Assembly (NCBI GenBank): GCA_018067055.1
Contig: JAGPVK010000069.1
Coordinates: 1-5,130, forward strand
Origin: Sphingomonadales bacterium
GTDB lineage: Bacteria > Pseudomonadota > Alphaproteobacteria > Sphingomonadales > Sphingomonadaceae
Length of the DNA: 5,130 nt
Reading direction: 5' to 3'
Shown: in pieces, positions 1 through 4,677 of the stretch
How positions within the stretch are numbered: position 1 is the first letter of the stretch
Layout of the letters: each line of letters starts with the position of its first letter
Notes under the pieces: model-generated
The model's input: the letters and a program-made list of their open reading frames with translations, nothing else
What the model was told of the DNA's origin: nothing
The model's database searches: none
Position numbers and translations under genes: made by a program

Positions 1-25
1 CACCGCCCCCAACATTCATCGCCAT
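1..25 (-). CDS. exbD: ExbD, proton-channel subunit of the TonB complex (5' end only)
   Basis: Only the first eight codons are in the window (MAMNVGGG); the gene continues past the left edge. Short, glycine-rich starts of this kind are typical of ExbD/TolR proteins, which then have one membrane segment carrying the proton-translocating Asp and a periplasmic domain. The ATG at 25 follows a Shine-Dalgarno sequence AGAGGA (35-40 on the complement) by 9 bases. The gene lies 112 bases downstream of exbB on the same strand, which is the expected operon order. ExbD works with ExbB to harvest the proton gradient and energise TonB in the inner membrane. The assignment rests on the N-terminal peptide plus context, since no domain is visible. 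A TolR is less likely because the partner gene is tonB. Confidence 0.72.
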
Positions 26-38
26 AGGATTTTATCCT
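26..38 (-). promoter_or_regulatory. Small hairpin overlapping the exbD ribosome binding site
   Basis: In the minus-strand transcript, AGGAU (complement of 34-38) can pair with AUCCU (complement of 26-30) around an AAA loop, directly before the exbD ATG. The 5' arm overlaps the Shine-Dalgarno AGAGGA at 35-40. It could therefore mask the ribosome site and damp exbD translation. The stem is only 5 bp with a tight loop, so it may be chance. Confidence 0.25.
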
Positions 39-87
39 CTCAAAACTAAACCATCTGAAGGGAACGAAAGCTCCCTCGTCGTGCGTT

Positions 88-131
88 GGCCGGGTTGCCA
101 GCCGCACAACAGCGGCTGACGAAACCCGGCC
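88..131 (-). other. Two-tier hairpin in the exbB-exbD gap
   Basis: The outer arms 88-96 and 123-131 pair perfectly over 9 bp (GGCCGGGTT with AACCCGGCC). The inner arms 99-105 and 112-118 pair over 7 bp (CAGCCGC with GCGGCTG) around an ACAACA loop. The two stems are separated by a small internal loop (97-98 and 119-122). The structure begins 7 bases after the exbB stop. No U-tract follows in the direction of transcription, so it is not a standard intrinsic terminator. A second small hairpin follows at 60-75. A role as an mRNA-stabilising or processing element that makes exbB more abundant than exbD is plausible but inferred. Confidence 0.6.
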
Positions 132-137
132 CCCGGC

Positions 138-908
138 TTATCTCTTTGCAGCAGGTGCAGCAGGCTTCGCAGCAGGTGCAGCTGGCTTCGCAGCGGCTGA
201 AGCAGGTGCGATTGGCTTAACGCCGCCGTCCGAAGCCATATAGCCCAGAACGTCGTTCGAGAAAGCAGCAAGCTGTTCAGCGATCCGCTTGTTGCGGCCC
301 TGCAGCCAGTTGTAGGCCAGAACGGCAGGAACAGCCACACCAAGACCCAGAGCGGTCATGATCAGTGCTTCACCAACCGGGCCAGCAACGGCGTCGATCG
401 ATGCCTGACCGGCGATGCCGATTTTGATCAGCGCGCGATAGATACCGATAACCGTACCGAACAGGCCGATAAACGGCGATGTTGCACCAACAGTAGCCAA
501 CCATGGCAGGCCGGTAGCGAGCTTGGACTTGATCAGATCTTGCGACCGTTCGATCGAACCGTGCAGCCAGTCATGCGCTTCAACCGGATCGGTCAATTTC
601 GCATGGTCGGCATCAGCCTTGATCGCGTCATCGACGATTTGACGATAGGCAGAATTCTTGTCGAGCTTCGCGGCGCCTTCCTTGAGCGTGCCAGCGCGCC
701 AGAACGTCGAGCGCATAGCATCGCCCTGCTTCATGATCTTGTTCTGTTCGAACAGTTTCGAAAACAGGATATAGAAAGACGACACAGACATGATCGTCAG
801 AATTGCCAGAACAGACCATGCGATAACGCCGCCCTGCTGCATAGCTTCGACGAAACCGAAAGCGTTTTGTGGTGGAGTGGCAGCAGCGGCCAAAATTTCA
901 ATCAACAT
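138..908 (-). CDS. exbB: ExbB, MotA/TolQ/ExbB proton-channel subunit of the TonB complex
   Basis: The 256-residue protein is the inner-membrane scaffold that, with ExbD, forms the proton-driven motor for TonB. It has three hydrophobic segments at about 28-50, 132-160 and 180-201, and the MotA/TolQ/ExbB domain spans roughly 100-215. The family signatures GLFGTVIGIYRAL (148-160) and GEALIMTALGLGVAVPAV (179-196) are clear. By spacing, T152, E180 and T185 match the channel residues T148, E176 and T181 of E. coli ExbB. The ATG at 908 is chosen because GAGGGG (complement of 918-923) sits 9 bases upstream. The in-frame TTG at 983 would translate through an intercistronic hairpin and adds residues unlike the family. 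The C-terminus (231-256) is a disordered-looking Ala/Pro/Lys tail built from AAKPAAP repeats. The gene lies between tonB (84-base gap) and exbD (112-base gap). TolQ is the main alternative, disfavoured by the neighbours. Confidence 0.95.
   Translation of the reverse strand: MLIEILAAAATPPQNAFGFVEAMQQGGVIAWSVLAILTIMSVSSFYILFSKLFEQNKIMKQGDAMRSTFWRAGTLKEGAAKLDKNSAYRQIVDDAIKADADHAKLTDPVEAHDWLHGSIERSQDLIKSKLATGLPWLATVGATSPFIGLFGTVIGIYRALIKIGIAGQASIDAVAGPVGEALIMTALGLGVAVPAVLAYNWLQGRNKRIAEQLAAFSNDVLGYMASDGGVKPIAPASAAAKPAAPAAKPAAPAAKR
151..192. repeat. Two-copy 21-bp tandem repeat in the exbB 3' end
   Basis: Bases 151-171 and 172-192 are head-to-tail copies that differ at one position (GCAGG versus GCTGG in the middle of the unit). 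In frame on the minus strand they encode two AAKPAAP-type heptads in the C-terminal tail of ExbB. The 21-bp unit keeps the reading frame, so copy number could change by slippage without breaking the gene. Confidence 0.85.
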
Positions 909-939
909 TTTAACATTCCCCTCAGGATAAACTAATTGC

Positions 940-981
940 AAAAAAACTGTTGCGGGAAGGACATCTTGTAATGCCCTCCCC
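940..981 (-). terminator. Attenuator-like hairpin plus U-run in the tonB-exbB gap
   Basis: In the minus-strand transcript, GGGGAGGGCAU (complement of 971-981) pairs with AUGUCCUUCCC (complement of 954-964) around a 6-base loop, giving 11 pairs of which two are G-U. A run of seven U follows (A-run at 940-946 on the given strand), but 7 bases separate it from the stem, longer than in a textbook intrinsic terminator. On the plus strand the two wobble pairs would be A-C mismatches, so the fold favours the direction in which the operon is transcribed. It may be a partial terminator or a 3'-end stabiliser for the tonB part of the mRNA. Complete termination would cut off exbB unless exbB has its own promoter. 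Confidence 0.45.
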
Positions 982-992
982 AATTTACATCA

Positions 993-1649
993 TTATTTGG
1001 GTATCTGCCAACGAACGGCATTGGCGTAATAGCCGGTGGTTGGATTGCCGTTCGAGTCCAGAGCAGGCTTGAAGCGAGCGCGTCGCGTCAGGTTTTTGCA
1101 GGCAGCTTCGTCGAGATCGGCATGGCCGCTAGAACCTGTGATCTGACAATCGGATACCCGGCCATCGGCGTTGACAGTGAGGCGGAACCGCGTCGTGCCT
1201 TCCCGTTCTTCGCGCAAAGCTCGCGATGGATAATCGTTCGCATTGGCCCAGCTACCAGGATTACCCCGTGCCTCCGGATTCGCCCGTTGTGGGGGCGGTG
1301 GTGGCGGTGGTGGCGCTGGTGGCGCTGCTATAGGAGCCGGAGGCGGCGGTGCAGTTGGCACCGTACGGATCACCGGCCGTGGTGCGGCCACAGGCGCTAC
1401 GATAGGCGGAGGCGAGACCACTGGTGGTGGCTCGATTGGCTTATCTGGCGGAGGTGGCGGTGGTTCCTCCGGTTCTTCCGGTGGTTCTTCTTCATCAATG
1501 TCAATCATATCCAGCTGCGAGGCAACCTTCTTGACGGCAGTATAGGCTAGGCCGGTGACCAGCGCATAGCCAAGTAACAGGTGAATGATTACGACAAGAA
1601 CGATCGATATGACCTTGTTCGAACTCATCTCTTGGTCAGCATAAGCCAT
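993..1649 (-). CDS. tonB: TonB, energy transducer for outer-membrane transport
   Basis: The 218-residue TonB-family protein is anchored in the inner membrane and spans the periplasm to pull on TonB-dependent receptors (siderophores, B12, plant-derived compounds). A short cytoplasmic start (1-12) leads to one membrane segment (about 13-36), an acidic Pro/Glu region (53-68), a long Pro/Ala linker (69-120, including eight consecutive Pro at 113-120) and the TonB C-terminal domain (about 139-218) with the DYPSRAL, TVNADGRV and RARFKPA motifs. H23 and L30 match the membrane His and Leu of E. coli TonB (H20, L27), but the two conserved serines (S16, S31) are replaced by V19 and L34. C168 and C184 could form a disulfide. 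The ATG at 1649 directly follows an in-frame TGA, so it is the first possible start; AAGGAG lies 12 bases upstream. It is the first gene of the operon with exbB and exbD. Confidence 0.95.
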   Translation of the reverse strand: MAYADQEMSSNKVISIVLVVIIHLLLGYALVTGLAYTAVKKVASQLDMIDIDEEEPPEEPEEPPPPPPDKPIEPPPVVSPPPIVAPVAAPRPVIRTVPTAPPPPAPIAAPPAPPPPPPPPQRANPEARGNPGSWANANDYPSRALREEREGTTRFRLTVNADGRVSDCQITGSSGHADLDEAACKNLTRRARFKPALDSNGNPTTGYYANAVRWQIPK

Positions 1650-1684
1650 TCAGAAATGTAACTCCTTTTTCCCCATCACAAGGT

Positions 1685-1714
1685 AGTATACTCCATCGCT
1701 GAAGTTCCCAACAA
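1685..1714 (-). promoter_or_regulatory. Candidate sigma-70-type promoter of the tonB operon
   Basis: On the minus strand, TATACT (complement of 1685-1690; 5 of 6 to consensus) lies 18 bases downstream of TTGTTG (complement of 1709-1714; 3 of 6). Transcription would start near 1678, giving a leader of about 28 bases that contains the tonB ribosome site. The -10 is good and the -35 weak, which would suit a regulated promoter. No 19-bp Fur box is recognisable by eye around it. Confidence 0.45.
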
Positions 1715-1772
1715 AAAGCGAGTGGCTTTAAAACCATCGCGCCCCTTATCCCCATGACCACTTTTCGTTCGC

Positions 1773-1800
1773 TTGAAAGCTATCTTAAATTTGTTTTAAC
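1773..1800 (+). promoter_or_regulatory. Weak candidate promoter for the exported-protein gene at 1913
   Basis: TTGAAA (1773-1778; 5 of 6 to the -35 consensus) and TTTAAC (1795-1800; 4 of 6 to the -10) are 16 bases apart, in the A/T-richest part of the 263-base divergent gap. The leader would be about 105 bases. The rest of the gap (1801-1912) shows no RNA gene or clear operator to my eye. The promoter call is tentative. Confidence 0.25.
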
Positions 1801-1912
1801 GTGCTAGTTCCAAGCAGGCAATCGCTTTGTTGGTTCAGCATCGATTAAGCTGTCAAAGACCCACAATAAGGGCTAAAACCCGCCATCTTTAATTCCTGTT
1901 TCAGAGAAAATC

Positions 1913-2752
1913 ATGCGCTCCTTTTTGATGCTCGCCTTCACCCTGTTTACCACTCAGATTGCTGTATTTCCAGCTTTCTCACAGGTCATGGAGGAGAGCG
2001 ACCCACTGCAATATGCCGACATTGCCGACCTCAGCGCGGATGCCCCTATCATTATTCACGTGACCGTTAAAGAGGCAATAAAAGTCGCGCCGGAACGTGC
2101 TCCCAATGCCCCCGCTGGAACGCAACGCTTTTATATAATCGCCTCAACCAACGCGCTGATTCGTGGTCAGGGAGGGGTCGGCGAAACGATTCGCTACGTC
2201 ATAGATCTGCCTCTGGATGCTCGGGGTCGCGCTCCGAAAATCAAGAAACAACCGTTCATAATATTCGCCCGTCGGCCGTCTGGCAGCACCGGCGATAATG
2301 TTCAGCTGGTGGCCAAGGATGCGCAAATTGCATGGACGCCCGCCCGTGAGCAGCGCGTCCGTTCGGTGGTCCGCGAGCTGCTTGATCATGACGCACCACC
2401 CGCGATTTCCCGGATCGTCAGCGCCTTTCATGTGCCGGGGACCGTCATTGGAGAGGGTGAAACCCAGATTTTCATGGAAACGGATTCAGGGTCACCGATA
2501 TCGATCACCGTGCTGAAACGCGATGGCCAGCGGAAATTCTGGGCTGTCTCGCTGGGTGAAATTGTCGACGAGGCGGCACGCGCGCCGGTTAGAAACAGTC
2601 TGCTTTGGTACCGGCTGGCCTGCTTTCTGCCGCGTCAATTGCCTGGCAGCGCCTTGGCCGGAGATAGGCTTGCCAATGCCCAGCAGGCCCGGAGCGACTA
2701 TCAGACCGTGCTCAACGATCTCGGCAGCTGCCCGAGATCGCGTCAGCCCTGA
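1913..2752 (+). CDS. Exported protein of unknown function upstream of hom
   Basis: I cannot name this 279-residue protein. A signal peptide is evident: Arg near the start, a hydrophobic core at 4-20 and a likely cut after AFS (21-23), giving a mature protein starting at Gln24, so periplasmic or otherwise exported. There is no further membrane segment. The N-terminal half (about 44-140) alternates short hydrophobic strands with turns (IIIHVTVKEA, RFYIIASTNALIRG, ETIRYVIDLPL, KQPFIIFAR), suggesting a beta-rich, possibly barrel-like domain. The second half has GEGETQIFMETDSGSPISITV (within 180-200), WAVSLGEIVD and LLWYRLACFLP. C237 and C273 are the only cysteines and could form a disulfide near the C-terminus. 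It resembles uncharacterised sphingomonad proteins I recall beside hom, though this is unverified. The start follows a weak AGAGAA (1903-1908). Expected codon bias and the secretion signal support a real gene. Confidence 0.82.
   Translation: MRSFLMLAFTLFTTQIAVFPAFSQVMEESDPLQYADIADLSADAPIIIHVTVKEAIKVAPERAPNAPAGTQRFYIIASTNALIRGQGGVGETIRYVIDLPLDARGRAPKIKKQPFIIFARRPSGSTGDNVQLVAKDAQIAWTPAREQRVRSVVRELLDHDAPPAISRIVSAFHVPGTVIGEGETQIFMETDSGSPISITVLKRDGQRKFWAVSLGEIVDEAARAPVRNSLLWYRLACFLPRQLPGSALAGDRLANAQQARSDYQTVLNDLGSCPRSRQP
2716..2740 (+). other. Perfect 9-bp stem-loop inside the last codons of the exported-protein gene
   Basis: CGATCTCGG (2716-2724) is the exact inverse complement of CCGAGATCG (2732-2740), with a 7-base loop CAGCTGC. 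It ends 9 bases before the stop codon and no T-run follows, so it is not a canonical intrinsic terminator. It could stabilise the mRNA 3' end, slow ribosomes, or act with Rho to reduce read-through into hom. Confidence 0.5.
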
Positions 2753-2762
2753 TGCCCCGGAA

Positions 2763-2772
2763 CTAGTACTAG
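2763..2772. promoter_or_regulatory. CTAGTACTAG palindrome upstream of hom
   Basis: This is a perfect 10-bp palindrome containing two CTAG tetramers, which are generally scarce in proteobacterial genomes. It lies 67 bases before the hom start, a reasonable place for an operator. The half-site spacing (two bases between the CTAGs) does not match the TrpR operator (four bases). No convincing hom promoter is visible in the gap 2753-2839, and the regulator is unknown. Confidence 0.25.
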
Positions 2773-2786
2773 CATTCGTGCAAGTC

Positions 2787-2803
2787 GGCGCTAATAAGGC
2801 GCC
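2787..2803 (+). other. Short G/C hairpin in the hom leader
   Basis: GGCGC (2787-2791) pairs with GCGCC (2799-2803). A U-G pair can extend it to 6 bp around the loop AAUAA. It sits 36 bases before the hom start and no U-run follows. It may be a minor leader structure, and there is no leader peptide of the threonine-attenuator type that I can see. Confidence 0.25.
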
Positions 2804-2839
2804 AACAATCTTACCCAAAACGCAAAGAGGCTTTTGACC

Positions 2840-4138
2840 ATGACTGCTCCGCTTCGCATCGCGCTCGCTGGACTGGGCACCGTCGGTACCGGTGTCATCC
2901 GGCTCATCGAAGAAAATGGTGCCATGATCGCACAACGGGCCGGCCGGCCGATTGTCGTAGCCGCCATTTCTGCCCGCGACCGGAACCGTGATCGTGGCAT
3001 CGACCTGGCCGCCTATCCGTGGTTCGACCAGCCCGAAATGCTGGCGGAGCTTGATGACATCGATTGCGTTGTGGAAATGATCGGCGGCTCCGATGGCACC
3101 GCGCTCGAACTGGCGCGCAAGAGCCTGGCAGCGGGCAAGTCCTTCGTGACCGCCAACAAGGCGATGATTGCCCATCACGGGATGGAACTGGCGAAGACGG
3201 CCGAGACCGGCAATCTCTCGCTCAGATACGAAGCAGCGGTTGCCGGGGGCATCCCGGTGATCAAGGGGCTGCGCGACGGCGCTTCGGCAAATCGGATCGA
3301 GCGGGTGTACGGCATTCTCAATGGCACCTGCAATTATATCCTGACCGAGATGGAAAAACACGGGCACGCCTTTGACGATGTCCTGAAAGAAGCGCAGAAT
3401 ATCGGCTATGCCGAAGCCGATCCCGGCTTTGATATCGACGGCGTCGATGCAGCACACAAGCTTGCCATTCTGGCCGCATTGTCCTTTGGCAAGGCCCTCG
3501 ATTTCGAAGGCGTGGAAATTGACGGCATTCGCAACATCATGGCGGCCGATATCGGCCAGGCCAAGGCGCTGGGATATCGCATCCGCCTGCTCGGCATGGC
3601 CCGCATCGACGACGGCAAATTGTTCCAGCGGGTCAATCCCTATCTGGTGCCGGAAAGTCATCCGCTGGCTCATATCGAGGGATCGACCAATGCCGTGGTC
3701 GCCGAGGGCAATTTCTCCGGCCGCTTGATGTTTCAGGGTGCCGGTGCGGGCGAAGGGCCAACGGCCTCTGCAGTCGTCGCCGATCTGATCGATATCGCTC
3801 GAGGCGATGCCGGCACCGTATTTGCCACACCCGCCAGCAAGATGGAGGCGTGCGAGCGCGCCGAAAACGGCAACCGGATCGGCAAGAGCTATGTGCGTTT
3901 CATTGTCGCTGACAAACCCGGCGTTCTGGCCGAAATCACCGCCGCGATGCGCGATGCGAATGTGTCGATCGAGAGCTTGATACAAACCGCGAAAACCGAT
4001 GAAGGATCAGTGCTGATCTCTATGGTCACGCATGACAGTCGCGAGCGGAATGTCTCTGAGAGCCTGGCGGCCCTGTCCTGTTCCACCAGTTTGCAGGCGG
4101 CTCCCGTGGTGATGCATTTGCTCAGCGATCAGGACTGA
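2840..4138 (+). CDS. hom: Homoserine dehydrogenase with C-terminal ACT domain
   Basis: The 432-residue cytoplasmic enzyme reduces aspartate 4-semialdehyde to homoserine with NAD(P)H, at the branch to threonine, methionine and isoleucine. The Rossmann nucleotide site is GLGTVGTG (11-18). The conserved VTANKAMI (103-110, K107), GGIPVIKGLRDG (136-147), GILNGTCNYILTEME (158-172) and AEADPGFDIDGVDAAHK (191-207) segments are all present; D203 and K207 fit the catalytic Asp/Lys pair, with K107 the other conserved lysine. QGAGAGEGPTASAV is at 299-312. An ACT domain (about 352-425, beginning YVRFIVADKPGVLAEI) suggests allosteric inhibition by threonine. Length and order match the monofunctional family of about 430 residues, with no fused aspartokinase. 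The ATG at 2840 is preferred to the in-frame TTG at 2834 because AGAGG (2826-2830) is 9 bases before the ATG and only 3 before the TTG. The stop touches the stop of the opposing gene. Confidence 0.97.
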   Translation: MTAPLRIALAGLGTVGTGVIRLIEENGAMIAQRAGRPIVVAAISARDRNRDRGIDLAAYPWFDQPEMLAELDDIDCVVEMIGGSDGTALELARKSLAAGKSFVTANKAMIAHHGMELAKTAETGNLSLRYEAAVAGGIPVIKGLRDGASANRIERVYGILNGTCNYILTEMEKHGHAFDDVLKEAQNIGYAEADPGFDIDGVDAAHKLAILAALSFGKALDFEGVEIDGIRNIMAADIGQAKALGYRIRLLGMARIDDGKLFQRVNPYLVPESHPLAHIEGSTNAVVAEGNFSGRLMFQGAGAGEGPTASAVVADLIDIARGDAGTVFATPASKMEACERAENGNRIGKSYVRFIVADKPGVLAEITAAMRDANVSIESLIQTAKTDEGSVLISMVTHDSRERNVSESLAALSCSTSLQAAPVVMHLLSDQD

Positions 4139-4615
4139 TCATTCGCCGGTCAGAACAGCATCACGATATTGCTGTTGATAATCTTCGGTTGGGACCTCAC
4201 CAGTTTCAAGCCCAGCGGCCTGTTTTAATCCATCCAGAATCCGCCCGGCTTTACCATTACCAACAACAGATTTTAGCCGTTCGATAGAACAGCTGCTATC
4301 CTGTAGCGAAACTCCGCAACTTCCTGATGCCACGCGGGAGGAATTCGCCGCTGGAATTTCTCCGCGCCGGGGTCCATCATTTCGATTTGGTCTGGCCAAT
4401 TCGGGAAACGGCAACCTCTGCATGCGATCAATCTCGGGTGTGCCGCACACCACAATCTCTTCATCGGTGCGATGGAGGAGACAGCCGTCAGCATCTACTG
4501 CCACCAATTGCCGCGCATTTGCCAGCAACTGGGTGGTCCGGTCCACCGGCATCTCACTCTGCCCCATCGCGGTCGACGGTATCAACAAAAGGATCAGAAA
4601 AACCTGTCTCGACAA
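4139..4615 (-). CDS. Small four-cysteine exported protein of unknown function
   Basis: This 158-residue protein has a signal peptide (1-18, hydrophobic FLILLLIPSTA, likely cut after AMG) and four cysteines in the mature part (45, 57, 100, 109), possibly two disulfides. The segment DEEIVVCGTPEIDRMQRLPFPE (within 51-72) resembles an 'EIVVCG...R.RLP' motif that I recall in many small exported proteins of sphingomonads; its function is not known to me. The start is TTG at 4615: an in-frame TAG lies six codons upstream, no ATG or GTG lies between, and a strong AGGGGAG (4626-4632 on the complement) is 10 bases before it. Sampled G+C is about 53% (96 of 180 over 4201-4380) against 64% in hom (115 of 180 over 3121-3300), so a different origin or relaxed constraint is possible. 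It faces hom tail to tail with no gap and glpX head to head. Confidence 0.8.
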   Translation of the reverse strand: MSRQVFLILLLIPSTAMGQSEMPVDRTTQLLANARQLVAVDADGCLLHRTDEEIVVCGTPEIDRMQRLPFPELARPNRNDGPRRGEIPAANSSRVASGSCGVSLQDSSCSIERLKSVVGNGKAGRILDGLKQAAGLETGEVPTEDYQQQYRDAVLTGE

Positions 4616-4616
4616 T

Positions 4617-4626
4617 GCAATATTGC
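4617..4626. promoter_or_regulatory. GCAATATTGC palindrome in the glpX divergent gap
   Basis: This perfect 10-bp palindrome lies between the ribosome site and the TTG start of the minus-strand gene, and 51 bases upstream of the glpX ATG. It could be an operator for either gene or a small structure in the minus-strand leader. No regulator can be assigned. Confidence 0.25.
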
Positions 4627-4658
4627 TCCCCTATCGAGAGTTCAAAATTATCCCCTAT
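4627..4658. repeat. Paired TCCCCTAT direct repeats in the glpX upstream region
   Basis: TCCCCTAT occurs at 4627-4634 and again at 4651-4658, 24 bases apart start to start, within the 62-base gap shared by glpX and the opposing gene. The left copy overlaps the AGGGGAG ribosome site of the opposing gene. The right copy runs into TATAGA (4656-4661), which is -10-like for glpX, but no good -35 accompanies it. Paired direct repeats may be regulator sites, though the sequence is short enough for chance. Confidence 0.3.
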
Positions 4659-4677
4659 AGAAGGACTAATCGATAAT

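Noticed and set aside
540..935. 131-codon plus-strand frame opposite exbB
   Set aside because: It is antisense to a clear MotA/TolQ/ExbB domain and shows no motif of its own.
909..983. N-terminal extension of exbB from TTG at 983
   Set aside because: The extension would run through the intercistronic hairpin and adds 25 residues unlike the family. The ATG at 908 has a good ribosome site.
1122..1550. Plus-strand frames opposite tonB rich in Gly or Arg/Trp
   Set aside because: They are the complement of the proline codons of the TonB linker; no signal, motif or ribosome site supports them.
1746..1754. TTATCCCCA, one base from a DnaA box
   Set aside because: It is a single isolated match with no cluster and no replication gene or A/T-rich unwinding region nearby.
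1650..1912. Fur box or small RNA in the tonB divergent region
   Set aside because: No GATAAT-type repeat matching a Fur site and no terminator-ended structured segment could be recognised by eye.
2761..2773. TrpR-like operator upstream of hom
   Set aside because: TrpR operators have CTAG half-sites separated by four bases; here they are two apart and the gene is not a tryptophan gene.
2492..3985. 497-codon open frame on the minus strand
   Set aside because: It lies antisense to hom, whose motifs are complete on the plus strand. The antisense translation has no recognisable domain; it is a by-product of G/C-rich codon use.
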